From Porogramme epimiltina (taxonomy: Eukaryota; Basidiomycota; Agaricomycetes; Polyporales; Polyporaceae), in assembly GCA_900155495.1 (NCBI GenBank), contig FTLJ01001051.1, positions 1-17,286 on the forward strand: a stretch of DNA of 17,286 bases, written 5' to 3'. Position numbers and translations under genes: made by a program. Positions within the stretch are counted from its first letter, which is position 1; the number at the start of each line of letters is the position of its first letter. The notes below the pieces were generated by a model. It worked only from the letters and a program-made list of their open reading frames with translations, made no database searches and was not told the DNA's origin. Of the stretch, positions 1 through 8,868 are shown in pieces.

Positions 1-726
1 GTTGGGCTGGGGCGGGGCATGGGAGAAAGGGTGGGTGTTTGGGTTCGGGTGGGGGTGGGGGTACTGGGATGCTGACTGCGGGCTTGGTGGATGGGGAGGC
101 GGGGAGGGCTCGTGGAGTGGGCCGCCGCTCTGGAACCCGTCGGAGGGGACGGGGACGGTGTAGGAGTAGTACTGTGGCGGGATGGGGTCGCGGGTGAGGT
201 AGTGGACGAGCGTGGGTTGTGCAGGAACAGCAATGTCGACGGCGTCGAGGAGGAGACTATGGAGCGGGAGGCTGGTGTTGGCACACAAACGATCAGCAGA
301 GTACGGAAGAGGGACGCACTTGCACTCTTCTTGGAGGCGTCTGAGCTTGTCGTCGGCGCGTGCTAATGCGCGTTCATACTCTGTATGCGCCTGAATGCGG
401 AGTTGAGGGGGGGGGGTTAAGATGAGAACGGCGGAAAGGACGTACTGCGGTGACCTGGTCAAACTTCTCCCTCAACGACTGAAACCTGAGCGTGGATTAG
501 CGCGCCATTTGTCCAACACATTGTGAGCATGCGCACTTTTCTTTGTAGCGAGTGCCTCCGCGGACAGAAGACGAATGCTACACGCGTCGTGCGGGGCGGA
601 AGTGAGGTATGGGCGGGAATGACGAGGGGAGGAACGTACTTTGAGACTGCTGGCTGAAGGGGCGCTGGAGAGCGCAGGCGGCGGGTATGGCGTAGAGCTT
701 GACGCTCGCGGGGTGTCCTCGGCCAT
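1..726 (-). CDS. Coiled-coil protein, probably INO80 subunit Iec3-like (partial, 3' end off window)
   Basis: Four exons join in frame on the minus strand: 726-640, 478-446, 390-320 and 271 to the window edge. The introns are 161, 55 and 48 nt with GT-AG ends, and CTAAT or CTGAT branch-like sites lie near the acceptors of introns 1 and 3. The start at 726 is chosen for its strong context (ACCGCCATGG). The protein opens with a Ser/Pro-rich segment of about 29 residues. A charged helical stretch follows (SLREKFDQVTA, then ERALARADDKLRRLQEE) and leads into LLLDAV. A Pro/His/Tyr-rich tail runs off the window. The pattern of a KFD-type helix, an RLQEE helix and an LLD motif resembles the fungal INO80 chromatin-remodelling subunit Iec3. 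That is recalled family resemblance, not a search result, and a generic coiled-coil protein is possible. The 48-nt intron is a multiple of three, so its retention would also stay in frame. The 161-nt first intron is the least certain. Confidence 0.55.
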
Positions 727-1072
727 GGCGGTTGGTGCAGTGGGAACGACGGAGAGGAAGAAGGAGACAAGGGACAAGCGAGCGCGTTCGACTCGGACGT
801 GGGTGGCACTGGCCACTCAGGCTGGCAGGGCCAACGTCTCCGCCACATCCCATTGCGCGCCAACCGCTGTTTAAGCGCCGGTACCTTGCCACCATGGCAC
901 GTGCATTTCAGAGCGGTGCGTGCCAGTAAAGGTTGCACTGTTGCTTACAGCGGTCGGCTGATAGTAGACTCCATCGGCCCAATTTCTCGAGACTCTATTG
1001 ACCAAGTACCCCGATAATGATAAAGTACAAAATCCCCCCGAGTGTCTCTTTCTCGCAAACTCAATGAATCCC
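727..1072. promoter_or_regulatory. Intergenic: promoter of the Iec3-like gene and 3' flank of the CAX gene
   Basis: Both flanking genes are on the minus strand, so this 346-bp gap holds the end of the transporter transcript and the promoter of the Iec3-like gene. Most of it is the dispersed repeat at 820-1006. I saw no clear TATA box close to the start at 726. The segment 1007-1072 is AT-richer (around GATAATGATAAAGTAC) and may carry the transporter's polyadenylation signals. Confidence 0.45.
820..1006. repeat. Dispersed repeat, copy A
   Basis: This stretch aligns by eye over its whole length with 4709-4910 in the same orientation. Shared landmarks in order are GGCTGGCAGGGCCAACG, GCGCGCCAACCG, CTTGCCACC, CTGATAG, CTCCATC and ATTTCTC. 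Identity is roughly 75-80% with small indels, so the copies are old. No terminal inverted repeats or target-site duplication were evident at either copy. It could be a decayed non-autonomous transposon, a solo-LTR fragment, or a duplicated promoter. Confidence 0.7.
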
Positions 1073-3242
1073 TCACATCATTCGCGGGAGCCCTGTCGCC
1101 ACTAGCTCCGTCGCAGCCTCCGTAGCCGCCGTTGCCGTAAACTCAGCGACCTCCGCCCCTCTCGCCACAACGGCCTCCGCAATCGTTACACACTTAAGCA
1201 TAAGCTTGACCTGCTGCTGGCCAGGATAGAACCATGCCGTGAGAGCCTGAAAGCAGGAACCAATATTAGCCTACAGCGCACAAGGAAAGAAGAGAAAGAC
1301 GCCCACAATAATGACGTAGAACGAGACCATGACGAGGCCCTCGATCCAGTTCGTCTTCGCGTCCGCAGTGATGTAGTTCACGAGAAAACAGGATACAATT
1401 AGTATCACGACCTCAAAGGTGCCTGGCCGGCCCCCGTGCGTCAGCTTTCCCGCCAAAGACATAGAAGGTGACCTACCGAATAGCAGGTGTATCGGCTTGC
1501 CGATCCACCAGCCGAGGAGGACGATGAACGGCATCCACCCGAGTATGAACTGGATACTAAGGTCGATCGTCCGTCCGCGCCCGATCATCGACGGCGCAAC
1601 GGTCTCGTGTTTCTTGAAACGGGCATAGATGGACTGCAGGAAGAACAGGATCGCGACCGCGCCGTCCGCGGAGAACGACACGATCGGGAGGAGTATGAGT
1701 CCGAACCACCTGGGGACACATCATCAGGATGGACGTATTATTGTGGACACTGGCAAGACTCACTCCTCCTTGATCCTGCCGTCTTCCCTGACCCCCTTGA
1801 TACTGTCGACTAACTGTTCCATGACCTCAATCCACAGATTGAGCACGCTACGTTAAAAACACTCACAAACTCAGTAGTGATTGCTACGGTCCCGATCGCG
1901 GCGCCGAGCACGATCAGCATTAGCCACGGGTTCGTGGAAGGCTCCTCTTCTTCCAGGTGCTCCTTCTCCTGTTTTAACACCTCAGGTTCGTCGTCGTCTT
2001 GGGTTGAGAGCGCTGTGTACAGGTATATCCTTGACGCAATGTAGCTAGGTAGGTCCATAAGTCAGCGTAGAGTTCGATTATTCCAGGCAGTGTAGAGCAG
2101 AGAACAGGACGTACACATCGAACAAGACGACTGCGATCCCTCGACTAATGCGCAGGATGTGATCGCGCGTCTTGTCATTGACGAACGGCGGGATCCCATT
2201 TGCGCTGGTCTGCATGTCCAAGTCCGCATCATGATCGAGGGTAGCAAAGTAGGCGGTAGAGAGCAGGATGGCAAACACTCTACCGGTGCATCGGGTTAGC
2301 TCAGTAGTCTAAGAGAATACTACGCAGGGAAACAGGGACACACCCGGTCGCGAGTAGCGTACGGTTGAGATCCGTTAGGCGCGGGCTCAGAACCTGATGG
2401 GAAGTCCGGCTGCCACCAACAAAGAACGCAACACCGGGGATAAGCAAAAGGTGTAGGATAACCACACCTAGCAGAGTATACGTAATCAGAAACAGGGCAA
2501 AGAGAGGTTAGTAGCGCTCATTTACTCACCAACGATAGTTGTCTGGAGCAGTCGCAGGCTGTGAACAACGTCAGGTCGAGGAATAAGCTTAAGCAGAGCG
2601 AACGCACTCACTCGCAGTTTTTGAGCAGAACGATAGCCAAGACCGCTTCAACCGCGCTAAGTGGAGCGTAAGCAAAAGTCGTGCTAAGCGACGACACACG
2701 TCTCACTTGTGCAAGGTGATGATGAGTAGATCTCCGAAATTCTTGCCGAGGTACATGGCCATTTGCTCGCCTCCCCAATCCAAGAGACCCTCAAGAGGTA
2801 TGATTGCGAAAAAGTTCACTTGATATATCTCAGGACACACTAGGTACGCGATGAAGCATGGAAACTCACAGATGAACGTGGGTTTGGGTCCCCAACGCAT
2901 CCAGTGGGACACCCATGCAATGGGAATTATGAGAAGGAGGACGTTGAGCCCTAGAAGGCGCAAGCCCACTTTCAGCACGTCGCGCCCAACGCCAAAGGCA
3001 GAGGACCTGGACTAACATGACGACGAAAGGATGTTTTTCGCGCTCTCTCCCCACCCAATAGACCTCCTCCCCTTGCCCTGCAGCCGGTTCCAAAACCTCT
3101 GCGCGGCGTTCACCATCTGTATATGGGCATTGCCGGCATTCTTGGGGCTGGGGGCTTGGACTTCGGGAGCGGGGTCAAGGCCAAGATCGTTAGCGGAACG
3201 GCACTCCGCTATGTAAGTTTTGCCGTGTATGCTACTGGCCAT
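1073..3242 (-). CDS. Ca2+/H+ antiporter, CAX family (12 exons, 510 aa)
   Basis: Exons are 3242-3017, 2950-2870, 2818-2707, 2656-2612, 2558-2530, 2467-2344, 2279-2115, 2044-1867, 1813-1764, 1709-1477, 1422-1307 and 1246-1073. Every junction is GT-AG and phases match throughout, with introns of 50-70 nt. The product would exchange Ca2+ (or a related cation) for H+ across an internal membrane, typically the vacuole. An N-terminal soluble part of about 75 residues precedes the first membrane helix (SSWLNVLLLIIPIAW). The first alpha-repeat carries GDLLIITLHNAVEA (E143). An acidic linker at about 275-297 (DDDE and EEEE runs) separates the halves. The second half carries LPIVSFSADGAVAI (D352) and NYITADAKTNWIEG (about 430-443), then WFYPGQ and an Ala-rich tail. 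Classical members have a GNAAEH-type motif in the second repeat, so SFSADG is a variant. The start at 3242 is the first well-placed ATG; in-frame upstream ATGs exist. Confidence 0.93.
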
Positions 3243-4341
3243 GACGGTCAGCATACCAGTCCACATTCTGGGGACGGAGCAGAGCAAGCCACAAACCCGC
3301 GTTCTTCGTCGCCGCTTATTGCCTGGGTGAAGGTCTTTTCGGAGAGGGAGGGGGAGAGGAAAGCCATCGGGGTAAAGAGAGACGAGTACCCAAGGTGAGG
3401 GGGTGGGAGGAGGGTATAGCATCTGGGAGGGCGGACATGTTGCGCGTAGTCTATAGAGTCGACCGGTGACGCAATGACTGAACGTTAACTTCGAAGGCGG
3501 CAAGGTGTCAAGACTTTCGGGAGCCAGGCTCGTGCCCAGTCGAAAGCGAGCAGCCCAAATCGGGGCGAGCGGAGTATGGTTTTTCCACCCAAGGAGCCCT
3601 CTGAGTTTGAATTCCCAATCACGTGAATCAGGCTGGGGACGAGCTTGGGTCTGTCAAGCCTCAAGAAGCAGCCTCTATAGGGCCGACAAGGACAGATACA
3701 TACTAATCCTGGCTTCGTGTTCTACTACAATAACCAATGAGTTGGGGCGCTATTGGGAAGCGTCCCACCGTAGGCGGAATGAGATATGGCATCGATCGGT
3801 TGTGTAGCGCTCAACCGAGGGTGGGGCTACGGGTAACTTTCGATTGACTCTGGATGACTTTTCGTCAGGAATCTATGGGTCTACCGACGTCCGTGGACTG
3901 TCATCAGGCCTAGATCCGATGTGCCCATGACATGTTTGATCGAATAAGTGCCCTTTGCAACGGTTTGTATGCGGCATAAAGAGTCCTTTATAGTTAGCCC
4001 GTGACATTTACAGGCCCTTCACAAGAAATCCTTCACACAGAGGTCACGTCGCGCAGGGGCGAGGGGGGCGATTGACGCCGCGGCTCGCGCTCCCGAACCT
4101 TCGCGCCGTCGAGGAACATCACACTCGGGGTGCTTCCCCTATGTGACCCTCTTCACGCGCCTCTCAGGACATTCAGACAGAACTTGGGTGTCATCCCGGT
4201 GTGTTCTATTTGAGTCGACGGTAGTGTGGCATAAGAAGGTATGTAAAATTCTCAAAATTTTGAGTTTCTCTGCATGTTGAGGCCATCAAGCGGCCGCTCC
4301 CTCGCCTTCCACTTTCCTGATACTGTGAGGGCACTGGTACA
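3243..4341. other. Intergenic region upstream of the CAX gene
   Basis: I see no convincing gene in these 1.1 kb. A 100-codon open frame on the plus strand at 3505-3807 has no recognisable motif or splice context. The region should contain the CAX promoter nearest 3243. A cluster of CCAAT-type sites lies at 3615-3756. Confidence 0.5.
3615..3756. promoter_or_regulatory. CCAAT boxes and a CACGTG E-box cluster
   Basis: CCAAT at 3615-3619 abuts the palindromic E-box CACGTG at 3620-3625. A second CCAAT lies at 3734-3738 and an inverted one (ATTGG) at 3752-3756. CCAAT binds the HAP complex and CACGTG binds bHLH factors in fungi. The cluster is about 370-515 bp upstream of the CAX start codon. Its function is inferred from motif identity only, and such short motifs can arise by chance. 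Confidence 0.35.
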
Positions 4342-4407
4342 GGCATTCTAGAATCAAGAGCATAGGCATTCGAGAATCGAGAGCGTAGGTATTCAAGAGT
4401 GCAGCGG
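4342..4407. repeat. 23-bp tandem repeat, about 2.7 copies
   Basis: Two full diverged units (4342-4364 and 4365-4387) and a partial third from 4388 follow each other directly. The units start GGCATTCTAGAATCAAGAG, GGCATTCGAGAATCGAGAG and GGTATTCAAGAGTG. The array ends within a few bases of the duplicated gene fragment that begins at 4411. Confidence 0.8.
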
Positions 4408-4410
4408 ATG

Positions 4411-4706
4411 TTGCGCGCTGGCATAGGAAGGGTAGGGTTGAGGCGCGGTCGCTATGGGAGGTGCGCCGGGGCTCGCGCCCGAGCTGGCAGTAGTTCCTAC
4501 ATAACGCGGGGCTGCGGCTGCGCTGCGGTGTTGGCACTTGGTCCGCCGGTGAGTTCGGCCATGCCGCGCTCGACCTCGAGGGTGCCTTGGTGCCGCTCGG
4601 GGTGCGAGCTGCTACCGTGGACTGTCGAGTCGACAGCGTCCATGAAGCGGCCGCGGAGGTTTCGCCTTTACCTGTTGGCAGACATGCGCGCATCCGCAGT
4701 CAGCAA
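4411..4706 (-). pseudogene. Broken duplicate of the GxGENxRG-protein last exon
   Basis: These 296 bp match 9793-10093 at roughly 90% identity by eye. In the intact gene that interval covers most of the last coding exon plus the 3' end of the preceding intron. The splice acceptor (CCAACAG followed by GT) and branch region (TGCTGAC) are still recognisable here near 4671-4705. The copy has a 1-nt deletion in the T-run near 4659 and a 4-nt deletion near 4500; together these explain the 5-bp length difference and destroy the frame. The first two exons and the natural C-terminus are absent. At 4706/4709 the match switches to the dispersed repeat, making the block chimeric. It is most likely non-functional. 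Confidence 0.85.
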
Positions 4707-4708
4707 AA

Positions 4709-4910
4709 GGCTGGCAGGGCCAACGATCTAGATCTTCCGCCACTTGCGCGCCAACCGCCGGTTTGGCGCCGGGACCTTGCCACCGTGGCGCCTGAGCAGT
4801 CTGAGCATGCGCCAAAAACTTCTCGAGTTGCAAAGTCGCGCTGTTGCGTGCAGCAGTCGACTGATAGGAGCTCCATCAGCCCGATTTCTCAAGAACATAT
4901 TGATCAAGAG
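4709..4910. repeat. Dispersed repeat, copy B
   Basis: This is the second copy of the repeat at 820-1006, in the same orientation. It begins two bases after the duplicated gene fragment ends. It contains a short insertion (GATCTAGATC) near 4725 relative to copy A. Relative to minus-strand reading, copy A sits upstream of the Iec3-like gene and copy B sits upstream of the broken exon copy. Confidence 0.7.
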
Positions 4911-5130
4911 TCTCTTGGCCCGTGCCTACAAGCTGCTGCGAGCGTCGGTGCAAGTCCTTAGTACCCTCAACTGGCAGCCCGCACCTCGCCCCGGATACCA
5001 TCTTCAATCACCGATTCAGAGGCGCTACATCCGACGTTACGATATTTTTATTCGGTGAGCACCTGATCATGCTATCGTCGCCCTGATTCTCACTTGTATC
5101 ACAGCCCCTCCCCAACCAACTCACCCGTCA
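4911..5130. other. Spacer between repeat copy B and FunK1 relic
   Basis: No gene is recognisable. A well-formed GT-AG pair lies at about 5056-5103 (donor GTGAGC, branch CTGAT, acceptor ATCACAG), but joining its flanks leads to a stop soon after. The N-terminal lobe expected for the FunK1 kinase to the right is not found here, so the kinase is probably truncated by the rearranged block. Confidence 0.4.
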
Positions 5131-6548
5131 GGTGTGGACACATCCAGCAGTCCATTGTTCGTCGCTTCGTTAGGGCCTGTTCGAACATTCAATAGGAACA
5201 TGAATAACACTTCCACCAATGATAGTGCCAAAGACCCCTATGTTCAGCGAGTAGTAACAGAGATGATTGGAAAACCTATCTGGGAATTCGATTCCCTCCA
5301 GGAGCTAGTTCAAGCGTTCCTATTCGTTGTGAATGGCACGTGTGTCCCTCTCCCTTTCCGACTATTTATTTCTTATACGCATTCCTTCTACAACAGATCA
5401 TCGTAAGGTAGCGGGAATAGGTGTCTCCTACGGTGACATCAGTGCGGGGAACGTCATGATTCGGGTGAAAGGAGAGGCCGATTCGAACGGTCCGGCCTTT
5501 ATAACGAAGCGGGATTCCGCGAAGGCGCAGGGGTTTATTGCCGCCTTCGAACTCGCCGTCATCGGGAAAGACGGCCGCATGTTTGCTCCAGCCTCCGACA
5601 GTGATGCGTGAGGGCCTCACGAATCGCACAGTACGTGAAGCGACGCTCTCTGATAGCCAGAGTGCCCCGGGAGATGGAATAACAGTGCGTTTTGGTAGTC
5701 TTGTCCTGTGTAGCGCACCTCGGTCTGACTAGCTACTTCATTCACACAAGGACACCGCCATTTTCATGGCTACCGAGCTTCTTCTTGCCATAGGGTACCA
5801 TAATCCAAAGCCCACGCGGACATTCCTGCACGACGCTGAGTCGCTTGGCTGGGTATTCCTGTACGCCATTTACAAGCACGGAATTAGAGATTCCCACTTG
5901 GAGGACGACCTAAACCTGAAGAATGGGCTCAAGGCTGAATTTGAAGAAATCTTCTCAGCTCCAGACGTGACAACGCTCTCGACAAAGCGGCTAGCAATAC
6001 CACTTGGCCGGATCGCGTTGGAGCGCCCGAATGATAAGCCCCTTGAAATCCCGAGAAGCATACAGTGGCTAATCAGATACGTTCGAGTGGTCGCTCGCCG
6101 AGAGGGGGCTCTTGTGGGCAGTGCGATGGAAGGCGTGTTGACGACCTGGGATTTCCTGGTGCAGATGATCCAGAAGGCAACGGTCCTACCTAGAAGGCCC
6201 AAGGCGGACAACGGACTCCGAGATACTGAAGAGCCTACTGGTTTGAATCTGGACTCTAGCGGCCGCGACCCGCCCATGGCAACCGCCTCTGACTCCGAGC
6301 ACGTCGAGGACACGCCGATGTTGCCTACTCCTAGCCAAGCCACGACGACTGCTAACTTAGGCCCCGTGGCGTTGGAACAGCGCGAGCTCGCGGCTCGTAT
6401 TTTTACGGAGGATTACAGAACGTGGGTGGTGGCCTTGGCTGCCATGGAACATGTACTTTCCGGTGGGAGTAAGGGACAGTGGCAAGCTATGAAACGCCAC
6501 ATACTCGAGGACATAGCTAGTACGAAAGTTAGGACCCACATCAAGTAA
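5131..6548 (+). pseudogene. FunK1-type protein kinase relic 1 (5'-truncated, frameshifted)
   Basis: Three exon blocks are visible: about 5131-5341, 5397-5684 and 5751-6548, with introns 5342-5396 (55 nt) and 5685-5750 (66 nt, branch CTGAC). The first block carries VTEMIGKPIWEFDSLQELV, typical of the FunK1 region before the catalytic loop. The second carries VSYGDISAGNVMI, where HRD has become YGD although the Asp and downstream Asn remain. It then has GFIAAFELA, where the usual DFD-like acid is Ala. The third reads DTAIFMATELL and FLHDAESLGWVFLYAIY, the hallmark FunK1 C-lobe, and ends at a stop. The frame must shift by one base between about 5590 and 5612, where a TGA interrupts the second block. 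The N-lobe is missing. FunK1 kinases are expanded in mushrooms and their function is largely unknown. A pseudogene is the best reading; a sequence error at the shift is the alternative. Confidence 0.82.
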
Positions 6549-7318
6549 AACGGCTCGTTTTGCGATGTATCTCCACCCCATGTATGTCCATTACGTACAA
6601 TCTCACAGCTGTTTGTATCGTACACTGGTACTGGCTACCCTGCCACGGAAATGCCATTCAATTGGAGGTCAGTCTCTATACCGGGTGACTGTTTCCTTTT
6701 AAGTGTCGATTGTCCTACGGTAACTCGTTGTCGATCTTCGACTCGGGTAGCGAGGAAGGCGCAACAGGACTTATGCTCATCCTCTGGCATACTCCCTCTG
6801 TTGACAGAATAAGCGGCGTGATGGCAGTCGGGGTTTTCTAACAGTATACGAGCTAGATGGTAGACTCCGCTTTGTAGCAAGGACTGAATAGCATCTTACG
6901 ACGGGGCTAGAACCCTAAAAGATGGCTAGTAATAGGTTCAAATCGGAAGGGGCGAATGACGCTCCGATTGGCGCAAACCTCCGACCGGTTTCCTGTAAGC
7001 TTCTCACGAAGTAACACTCACTGGACGATTATGTATGAGTACTATCTATACAAAAGTAGACGCGTAGTTTAACTTTGTACATAAATCGCACGCACGTACA
7101 ACGCCACAAGTAGGCAGGTAGAAAACCGGGGGCTATTCTAGCAATGATATCGAGCTGGTTTACTTACTAGTCCGTCTGCGCCATCTAGACGTCCACCGTC
7201 AGAGGGCCGCCCCGGCTTCGGACCTGGAGGCGACGCGTTAACCCGGCCGCGCGGTTCTCTCGCAGATAGTACTTCATGATCTACTTCCCAGCATAACCAT
7301 TAACCCCACGACTTCCGC
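6549..7318. other. Intergenic region between convergent FunK1 genes
   Basis: I see no gene in these 770 bp, which should contain the 3' ends of both convergent FunK1 units. A short inverted repeat (AATCGGA and TCCGATT, 7-bp arms about 15 nt apart, with a GCG/CGC inner pairing) lies near 6939-6967. A GGTTCAAATC string near 6931 resembles a tRNA B box but no cloverleaf could be built around it. Confidence 0.5.
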
Positions 7319-8868
7319 CTATTGGATAATCGAAACATAAAGTACCGGTGCAACAAACTCGCGCACCAGGCCTAGGGCCTCGATGGACGCTTTCAACTCA
7401 TCTTTTCCTTTACCCCTAGCATAATGAGCAGACCCGTAAAGGGATATCATCCACGCTTTATAAGCACGAACAATCTCCATTTGTTCCAGCTCAATGAATT
7501 CCTTCGATAACAGCTCCTTGTCCATCTCCGCGAGCATCTTGTCCATCAAGTCTTGTGAGTGTTCTGCTGAGTCGACGAGCTCGCGCAGCGACTGTCTTTG
7601 GGTCTGCGAAAATGCGACTTGTGCCCGAATATCAAGGAAAAGGCGAGTGTATTTGATGGCTCGGTCTACGCATCCCTGGGGATATGGCTCGCGTTTTAGT
7701 CTCTTCCTGACATAGCGGAGAAGAGTGGCAGTTCCCTTGACGTTGGTCAGCGGATCGATACTCGTGAAAACGTCACTAGCAGTGTCTCTCACCCGATGCG
7801 CAAGGTTCAAAGCGGCGACACTTCTCCTGGAAATGGAGTAGAAGCTGAACCCCGGAAAATTTGCCCTGAATTCTTCCTCTAGTTCATGACGCTCATTCTC
7901 CGCCAGGGTGTGGTCATCTGCGCCGAGGGCGTTGGCGTAAATGGCGTAAACGAATACCCAGGCGAGCGACTCCGCATCCTGCATATATGTCCGAGCCATC
8001 GGAGTGCCATGCGCACAGGCTTCCAGAACTTCTGTAGCCATGAATATCCCGGTGCTGCCCTATTATACCGACACATTCGGCGAACCGTTAGTGACACAGA
8101 CTGCTTGCCGCTAAAAGATTCGGCCACACGGAGGCTTGGCTTACCGTTATCGCATCCCTTCGACCGCTCTCCGTTGCTGGTACAATACACCAGCTGGATG
8201 GTCGTTCGAGAATTGCTATCATATTCCCCTCGAGCCCTCGGGTTTCCGTCTCCTCATGCACGGCTGGCGAGTGCTCCCCAAAGGGAATGAACTCAGAGTC
8301 TGCCGTGAATCTTCCAGCTGAGGCAACCTTTGTTTCTTCGAGACTGTCCTCCAAGAGCTGGCTCTTTGGAGGTCCTGAGGTGCCTTCTACTTCAATCGGG
8401 ACATTTCCGATGCCCGTTTTGGTACGGTGCGCCTGTGCAACTGCGATTCGTTTGTGTGCTGTGGAGAGGACCAAGTCAGCCATATTACAGACCACACGCT
8501 AAAGCAAGAGCATAAAAGGCAACCTTTGTGAACCTCAAGGAAAATCAGAACGAACTCGTTTAAATACTTGCACTGCGAAAGCGATTTTGCGATCGCGTCT
8601 AGCGCTAGCCCACTCAAGAAAACATCATGACCGGGGTGCGCGCACCCCACACTTGGAGCATCTTCACGGATGCTGAAGATATCACCGGCGGGCTCCTCTC
8701 TATGCGGCGTTACTGGCTGCACACACGGTAGTTCCACCGGCTCTTCTCCTTGCCCGCGGTGGTGAGCGCCGCTTGGAAGCGCATCTCCACGCAACTCATG
8801 AGTTTGGTGTGCCATGTCATAGACGCAGATCTGCTTCTGGTCAGCCCCCCGTGGACGATGACTGCTGG
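7319..8868 (-). CDS. FunK1-type protein kinase 2, C-lobe (catalytic loop degenerate; 5' end unresolved)
   Basis: Three exons join in frame: 8868-8524, 8458-8145 and 8059-7319, with introns 8523-8459 (65 nt, branch CTGAC, weak donor GTTGCC) and 8144-8060 (85 nt, branch CTAAC). The last exon reads GSTGIFMATEVLEA then MQDAESLAWVFVYAIY, diagnostic of FunK1. The last intron falls at the same place as in relic 1, after an Ile-Thr in phase 0. The middle exon has AHRTKTGIGNVPI where a working kinase would have HRDIS-x-GN, so the catalytic Asp appears replaced by Thr with one extra residue. No clear metal-binding DFD motif is seen; ADSEF may be its remnant. The C-terminal tail of about 240 residues is open to its stop. 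The N-lobe is not recognisable upstream. It is either a pseudokinase or a gene in early decay. Confidence 0.75.

Noticed and set aside
1271..1306. CAX stop codon at 1271-1273 if the last intron is ignored
   Set aside because: Splicing 1306-1247 (branch CTAAT, acceptor CTTTCAG) restores ALTAWFYPGQ, the expected CAX C-terminal segment, and extends to a stop at 1073.
3505..3807. 100-codon open frame on the plus strand
   Set aside because: It has no recognisable motif, no start context and no splice partners.
6885..6945. Possible tRNA around GGTTCAAATC
   Set aside because: Only the B-box-like string fits; no A box at proper spacing and no acceptor stem pairing.
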